From Frankiaceae bacterium (GTDB taxonomy: Bacteria > Actinomycetota > Actinomycetes > JAVEEJ01), in the NCBI GenBank assembly GCA_030840515.1, contig JAVEEJ010000134.1:1-10233 (forward strand): 10,233 bases of DNA, written 5' to 3'. This document shows, piece after piece, positions 6,414 to 10,233 of this stretch (the stretch's first letter is position 1; each line of letters opens with the position of its first letter). The notes under the pieces are model-generated. The model was not told the DNA's origin. It was given only the letters and a program-made list of their open reading frames with translations, and ran no database searches. A program made the position numbers and the translations under genes.

Positions 6414-6430
6414 ATTCTCCGCCGAATGGG

Positions 6431-7768
6431 TCAACGGGCCGACGAAGCGACCGTGAGGTGGCCCACGACGAGCTCGTGCTTGCTGGTCGCGCTGTCCACG
6501 AAGGCGCCGTACACGCTTCCGTCAGGGGCCAGGGCGACGTCGATGAAGTCGAGTACGGCGGCATTGCACCGCCCAGGTCCGCACGCACCGTGCACCAGGG
6601 GCTCGTCGGCCTTGCCGGTGACCGGAGCGGCGATCACGCTCGGGGCAGCGGCCAGCGGGTTGGGGACCAGCGCGAGATAGCCGGTGAAGCTGACGTCGGA
6701 GTAGCTGCCGCGCCAGGGAGCGCCGGGGGAGTTGGTGCTCGCCATGTAGGCCAGGCCGAGCCTGCCCTTGGAGTCGAGATCGATGGCCGGGCCCCAGGCC
6801 TCCTTGACGTTGGCCGGGGAGACCTTGATCGGCTTGCCGAAGGTCTTTCCGCCGTCACGCGAGACCGCGAGGTAGGGCAGCCGGTTAAGGGCGACCCAGA
6901 AGAAGTAGACGTGGCCCTTGCCGTCGGCCATCACGGTGGCCTGGTAGTCGCTCTGGCCGCTGCCCGGGGCGACGACACCGAAGCCACCGGACAGCGTGGT
7001 GTTCATGCCGTTCTTCGCCACTTGGGTCCGGGTCCAGGTGAGCCCCTCGTCGGTGCTGAAGGCCACCCACGGCTGGTTGCACCACCCGCGAGGGACGTAG
7101 AGCGTGCCGTCGGGGCCGACGTGGATGGCGCCGACGTCACCGAGGCAGTGCCCGGGGACGCCGGAGTCGCCGCTGCCCTCGCCGGTGCCGTAGGGGCTGG
7201 GGTCCGAGAAGGCGTAACCGCCGGTGGGCACCCAGCTGAGGCCGCCGTCGAGGGACTTGTCGCAGCCGGAGGCCGCGGAGTAGCCGTTGTAACCGACGGT
7301 CTGGGAGCAGTTGTAGACCACGTTGGGGTAGCCGACGGTCGGACTGACCGTGGGTGGCCCCGCGCTGATGCTCTGGTGGTCGGAGAGGTTGCAGGCCGCG
7401 GCGGTGCTCGTCCACGTCTGGCCTTTGTCGTCACTCCAGCTCAAGGCCTGACAGGTGCCGGACAGGTCCGACTTGTAGACCCGGCTGGTGGCCTTGTCGA
7501 CGTAGAGGAAGGGGTCGAGGGTCACGGTGTGACCAGAGGGGGTGATGTCCTTCCAGTGCCGGCCGTGGTCGGTCGAGCGCACGACCTTGGCCGTGACAGT
7601 GCTGTAGAGCGTGCCGTCCTTGGCGATGCCGATGTTGGGCTCGCCGGCTCCGCCGAACCCGGTCCTGAGCAGCTCCACGCGCAGCTTCGGCGCCGCGCTG
7701 CTCCCGGGCGCGGCCACCGCCATGGTGAGCGCGGCGACGCAGAGGGCGAGGACCGGGAGACGGCGCAT
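6431..7768 (-). CDS. Secreted BNR/Asp-box propeller protein, paralogue of the downstream gene
   Basis: 445 residues from ATG at 7768, which begins a signal peptide (MRRLPVLALCVAALTMAVAA, cleavage near SSAA, about 25). Five Asp boxes mark propeller blades: STDHGRHW (65), SDDKGQTW (112), SLDGGLSW (172), STDEGLTW (238), SRDGGKTF (303). It aligns along its length with residues about 202-570 of the neighbouring 696-residue protein: GGAGEPNIG, VTLDPFLYVD, VGPDGTLYVP and the LDFID block. Eight mature cysteines (106, 126, 154, 169, 208, 230, 396, 401) match cysteines there. It lacks the extra N-terminal domain and membrane anchor, so it should be released or wall-associated. No FRIP motif is seen, and sialidase activity is not supported. 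Its Shine-Dalgarno is weak. It lies first in a likely two-gene transcript, 178 bases before the paralogue. Confidence 0.87.
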   Translation of the reverse strand: MRRLPVLALCVAALTMAVAAPGSSAAPKLRVELLRTGFGGAGEPNIGIAKDGTLYSTVTAKVVRSTDHGRHWKDITPSGHTVTLDPFLYVDKATSRVYKSDLSGTCQALSWSDDKGQTWTSTAAACNLSDHQSISAGPPTVSPTVGYPNVVYNCSQTVGYNGYSAASGCDKSLDGGLSWVPTGGYAFSDPSPYGTGEGSGDSGVPGHCLGDVGAIHVGPDGTLYVPRGWCNQPWVAFSTDEGLTWTRTQVAKNGMNTTLSGGFGVVAPGSGQSDYQATVMADGKGHVYFFWVALNRLPYLAVSRDGGKTFGKPIKVSPANVKEAWGPAIDLDSKGRLGLAYMASTNSPGAPWRGSYSDVSFTGYLALVPNPLAAAPSVIAAPVTGKADEPLVHGACGPGRCNAAVLDFIDVALAPDGSVYGAFVDSATSKHELVVGHLTVASSAR

Positions 7769-7804
7769 GCTGCGGTCTTCGACGCGCAGCGGGCCAGCCC
7801 TGCC

Positions 7805-7810
7805 TACGCT
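7805..7810 (+). promoter_or_regulatory. Candidate -10 box for a leaderless PLP-enzyme transcript
   Basis: TACGCT fits TANNNT and ends six bases before the ATG at 7817. No Shine-Dalgarno lies between, so transcription would begin at the start codon. It sits in the 48-base divergent region (7769-7816) shared with the propeller gene. No convincing -35 is seen. Confidence 0.45.
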
Positions 7811-7816
7811 CGGCCC

Positions 7817-9589
7817 ATGGCCCCGCCGCTGGACACCGCCCCGCTGGACACCCCGCCGTTGAACAATCCGCCGATGGACACCCCGCTGCTCGCGGCGATC
7901 CGCGCCGGCGTCATCGGCGACGACCAGGTCATGCCCGGCCCCTACGGCCCGCGCCGGGTGACCTACGCCGACTACACCGCCAGCGGTCGGGCGCTTGACT
8001 TCATCGAGGAGTTCATCCGCTGTGAGGTCCTCCCGCGCTACGCCAACACCCACACCGAGTCGAGCGGCACGGGCTTGCAGACCACCCGGCTGCGGGAGGA
8101 CGCCCGCGAGATCATCCGTGAGGCGGTCGGGGGAGACGGCGAGACCCTCGTCCTCTTCTGCGGATCAGGGGCCACAGGAGCCATCGACAAGCTGATCGGT
8201 GTGCTCGGGCTGCGAGTCCCCGCGGAGCTCGACGAGCGCTACGCGCTGACTGAGCGGATCCCGGCAGGGGAGCGGCCGGTCGTGTTCATCGGCCCGTTCG
8301 AGCACCACAGCAACGAGCTCCCGTGGCGGGAGTCCATCGCCGACGTGGTGCAGATCCCGGAGGACGCCGACGGCCACATCGACGCGACACGGCTCGAGGC
8401 CGAGCTCATCGCGCACGCGGAGCGCCCGCTGAAGATCGGCTCGTTCTCAGCGGCGAGCAACGTCACGGGGATCGTCAGTGACACGGACGGCATCTCGGCG
8501 CTGCTGCACCGGCATGGCGCGCTGTCGTTCTGGGACTTCGCCGCGGCAGCGCCTTACGTCGAGATCGCCATGTACAGCGAGCGCGACCCGCTGGCCTACA
8601 AGGACGCGGTGTTCCTCAGTCCGCACAAGTTCATCGGCGGGCCGAGCACGCCCGGCGTACTCGTCGCCCGTCGGGAGCTGTTCACCAACCGCGTGCCGGA
8701 CGTCCCTGGCGGGGGCACCGTCGCCTATGTGAACCCCACCGAGCACCGCTACTTGGACGACCCGGTGCATCGTGAGGAGGGCGGCACGCCCGCGATCGTC
8801 GAGTCGATCCGCGCCGGGTTGGTCTTCCAGCTCAAGCAGGCGGTCGGGATCGACGTGATCCGCCAGCGCGAAGAGGCCTTCGTGCAGCGCGCGATCGCGG
8901 CGTGGTCGGCCGAGCCGACGATCGAGATCCTCGGCAACGTGACGGCCCGTCGGCTGTCCATCGTGTCGTTCGTGGTGAAGGGGCGTCAGGCGCGCTACCT
9001 CCACCACAACTTCGTCGTGGCGCTGCTCAACGACCTGTTCGGGATCCAGTCCCGTGGCGGCTGCTCGTGCGCGGGGCCTTACGGCCACCGGCTGCTGGGG
9101 ATCGACGTGGACCGCTCGCACGAGATCGACCGCGAGCTCGCCCACGGCTGTGAGGGCATCAAGCCGGGCTGGGTCCGGGTGAACTTCAACTACTTCATCT
9201 CCGAGGCGGTCTTCGACTACGTCCTCGAGTCCGTGCGGCTCATCGCGCGTGACGGCTGGCGACTGCTCCCGGACTACCGCTTCGACCCGATGACCGGCCT
9301 GTGGCGCCACCGTCGTGGCCCGGTTGAGCCGCCACTGCGGTTGTCGGAGGTGAGCTACGGCGACGACGGCGTGATGCGCCATCCGCGGCATGACGATCGC
9401 GCCGGTGAGGACGCCCTTCTCGGCTACCTCGTCGAAGCCCGCGACCTGCTCGCTGCCGCCGACCCCGGCGATGCTCCCGGGGGGAGCGTGTCAGCGGACT
9501 TCGACCACTTGCGCTGGTTCGACCTGCCGGCCGCCTCGCTGACGGACGTCTACTCCGGGTCGTTGTCCGCAGCACCACCGACGCGGTAG
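7817..9589 (+). CDS. PLP-dependent class V aminotransferase-fold enzyme (cysteine desulfurase-like)
   Basis: 590 residues from ATG at 7817; an alternative ATG at 7874 would drop the repeat tail. The core shows class V signatures: YTASGRALDF near 54, GSGATGAIDK (about 116-125), FEHHSNELPWRE (about 160-171), FWDFAAAAPYV with Asp240 (expected partner of the PLP ring nitrogen), SPHKFIGG with Lys271 (expected Schiff-base lysine), and RGGCSCAGPYGHRLLG with Cys416 and Cys418. Cys418 aligns with the catalytic cysteine of SufS-type desulfurases. Known: this fold includes cysteine desulfurases, selenocysteine lyases and kynureninases. The protein is 150-200 residues longer than SufS, with an uncharacterised C-terminal extension after about 460. 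No suf/isc genes are adjacent, so the substrate is open. No signal peptide, so cytosolic. Its 3' end overlaps the convergent oxidase gene by 40 bp. Confidence 0.9.
   Translation: MAPPLDTAPLDTPPLNNPPMDTPLLAAIRAGVIGDDQVMPGPYGPRRVTYADYTASGRALDFIEEFIRCEVLPRYANTHTESSGTGLQTTRLREDAREIIREAVGGDGETLVLFCGSGATGAIDKLIGVLGLRVPAELDERYALTERIPAGERPVVFIGPFEHHSNELPWRESIADVVQIPEDADGHIDATRLEAELIAHAERPLKIGSFSAASNVTGIVSDTDGISALLHRHGALSFWDFAAAAPYVEIAMYSERDPLAYKDAVFLSPHKFIGGPSTPGVLVARRELFTNRVPDVPGGGTVAYVNPTEHRYLDDPVHREEGGTPAIVESIRAGLVFQLKQAVGIDVIRQREEAFVQRAIAAWSAEPTIEILGNVTARRLSIVSFVVKGRQARYLHHNFVVALLNDLFGIQSRGGCSCAGPYGHRLLGIDVDRSHEIDRELAHGCEGIKPGWVRVNFNYFISEAVFDYVLESVRLIARDGWRLLPDYRFDPMTGLWRHRRGPVEPPLRLSEVSYGDDGVMRHPRHDDRAGEDALLGYLVEARDLLAAADPGDAPGGSVSADFDHLRWFDLPAASLTDVYSGSLSAAPPTR
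7826..7885 (+). repeat. Four tandem 15-bp repeats at the start of the PLP-enzyme gene
   Basis: Units at 7826-7840, 7841-7855, 7856-7870 and 7871-7885 follow CCGCTGGACACCCCG. Units one and two differ at two bases, and unit three has diverged most. They are in frame and encode PLDTA, PLDTP, PLNNP and PMDTP near the N-terminus. Confidence 0.85.
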
Positions 9590-10233
9590 GGCTCGGACAC
9601 GCCTTCGTACATCAGGTGCGCGACCAGCCCCTGCTGCGCGTGCGGCAAGTTGTGGCAGTGGTCCATCCAGATCCCCGGGTTGTCGGCGACGAAGGCGATG
9701 TCATAGGACGCGCCGCTGGCGACGTCGAGTGAGTCCACCCACCAGGGACTGCCGCTGGCCTTGACGCCATTGCGTGCGAGTACGACGGCGTGGTGGCCGT
9801 GCAGGTGCATGGGGTGAAGCCGACCGCTGTGGTTGGAGATGTGCATCCTCACGACGTCGCCCTCGGCCACGACGAACATCGGGACGTCGGGGAACAGGTG
9901 GCCGTTGATCGACCACCAGATGCCCGGGCGGCCGTTGACGAACCCGGGCCGGCGGCCGATGGAGTAGCGGAAGGTCCGGTCCGCTGCCTCCGGGCTGAAC
10001 CCGAGCGGGGAGGGGGTGCCGTACCCCAACAGATCGAGGTGGCCGCTTGGCTGGGGCCTTGCGGTGGGAGCAGTCGCTGACGGGCCGATGAGCAGGGCAG
10101 GGCCGCCACCGAGGTCCAGGCGAACGGCGGAGCCGTCCATCGGCGCCTCGATGGCCAGATCGGCGCGGCCCCCGGCGGGGATGAAGAGGGCCTTGCCGTT
10201 CACGGCCTGTGGCTGGTGCACGTCGTACCCGTC
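9550..10233 (-). CDS. Multicopper oxidase, C-terminal part (runs off right edge)
   Basis: About 227 residues ending at TAG 9550-9552; the frame remains open to base 10233, so the N-terminal half is missing. Copper motifs are intact: HPMHLHG (9796-9816) and DHCHNLPHAQQGL, where His-Cys-His is at 9652-9660 and the next His at 9640-9642. The Cys and flanking His residues link the type 1 and type 3 coppers. The axial type 1 position is Leu rather than Met, as in higher-potential laccase-like enzymes. Blocks NGRPGIWWSINGHLFPD and EGLVAHLMYEG-like AQQGLVAHLMYEG match bacterial multicopper oxidases with cupredoxin domains. Known: these oxidise phenols or metal ions and reduce oxygen to water, usually outside the membrane. 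The substrate and signal peptide cannot be judged here. Confidence 0.93.
   Translation of the reverse strand, partial: DGYDVHQPQAVNGKALFIPAGGRADLAIEAPMDGSAVRLDLGGGPALLIGPSATAPTARPQPSGHLDLLGYGTPSPLGFSPEAADRTFRYSIGRRPGFVNGRPGIWWSINGHLFPDVPMFVVAEGDVVRMHISNHSGRLHPMHLHGHHAVVLARNGVKASGSPWWVDSLDVASGASYDIAFVADNPGIWMDHCHNLPHAQQGLVAHLMYEGVSEPYRVGGAADNDPE

Noticed and set aside
4162..7768. Calling the two propeller proteins sialidases (neuraminidases)
   Set aside because: Asp boxes alone occur in many non-enzymatic propellers. I see no FRIP/YRIP arginine motif near either mature N-terminus, so only the fold is claimed.
6392..7816. 475-codon upstream extension of the PLP-enzyme frame
   Set aside because: The frame stays open upstream because it mirrors the third-position GC pattern of the minus-strand propeller gene. 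The extension is Val/Gly/Ala/Asp-rich with no domain, while class V homology begins only after 7874 and a good leaderless start exists at 7817.
8447..9391. Minus-strand open frame of about 314 codons inside the PLP-enzyme gene
   Set aside because: It lies wholly antisense to conserved catalytic blocks including Lys271 and the RGGCSCAG loop. Its product is Asp/Val/Arg/His-rich shadow sequence.

Overview
The window is a gene-dense stretch of a very G+C-rich chromosome. Gene content and style point to an actinomycete: GTG starts, lipoboxes after very short signal peptides, -10 boxes of TANNNT type close to start codons, and an actinobacterial-type ThiC N-terminus. No mobile element, tRNA, rRNA or CRISPR array was seen, and no gene-free stretch exceeds about 180 bases. 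I cannot name the genus.

Left block (1-3151, all on the minus strand). Read in the direction of transcription, it holds a secreted coiled-coil lytic transglycosylase, a small lipoprotein, a lipoprotein that reads as a seven-bladed beta-propeller, a TPP riboswitch, and the start of thiC (thiamine pyrimidine synthesis), which runs off the left edge. The riboswitch begins only 19 bases after the propeller gene stops. A candidate -10 box lies in that gap, so thiC may have its own promoter as well as read-through.

Middle block (3152-7768). A plus-strand gene resembling proteins labelled '3-methyladenine DNA glycosylase' in actinomycetes is divergent from the transglycosylase. It ends inside a 21-bp hairpin that separates it from two convergent minus-strand genes. 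These two encode secreted, paralogous BNR/Asp-box propeller proteins of 445 and 696 residues. They share eight cysteines at matching positions, and the larger adds an N-terminal beta-sandwich-like domain and a C-terminal membrane anchor. They look like exported surface proteins of unknown ligand rather than proven sialidases. The 178-base leader of the second gene is rich in hairpins and repeats.

Right block (7769-10233). A divergent plus-strand gene encodes a 590-residue PLP enzyme of the class V aminotransferase/cysteine desulfurase fold. It starts with an in-frame 15-bp tandem repeat and is probably leaderless. Its 3' end overlaps by 40 bp the 3' end of a convergent minus-strand multicopper oxidase gene, which runs off the right edge.

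At least six of the eight proteins are exported or likely exported (two lipoproteins, the transglycosylase, two propellers, probably the multicopper oxidase), so this is an envelope-oriented neighbourhood with thiC and two cytosolic enzymes interleaved. I see no clear defence or other dedicated new system. The most unusual items are the paired cysteine-rich propellers with their structured leader, the coiled-coil/transglycosylase fusion, and the long class V PLP enzyme.
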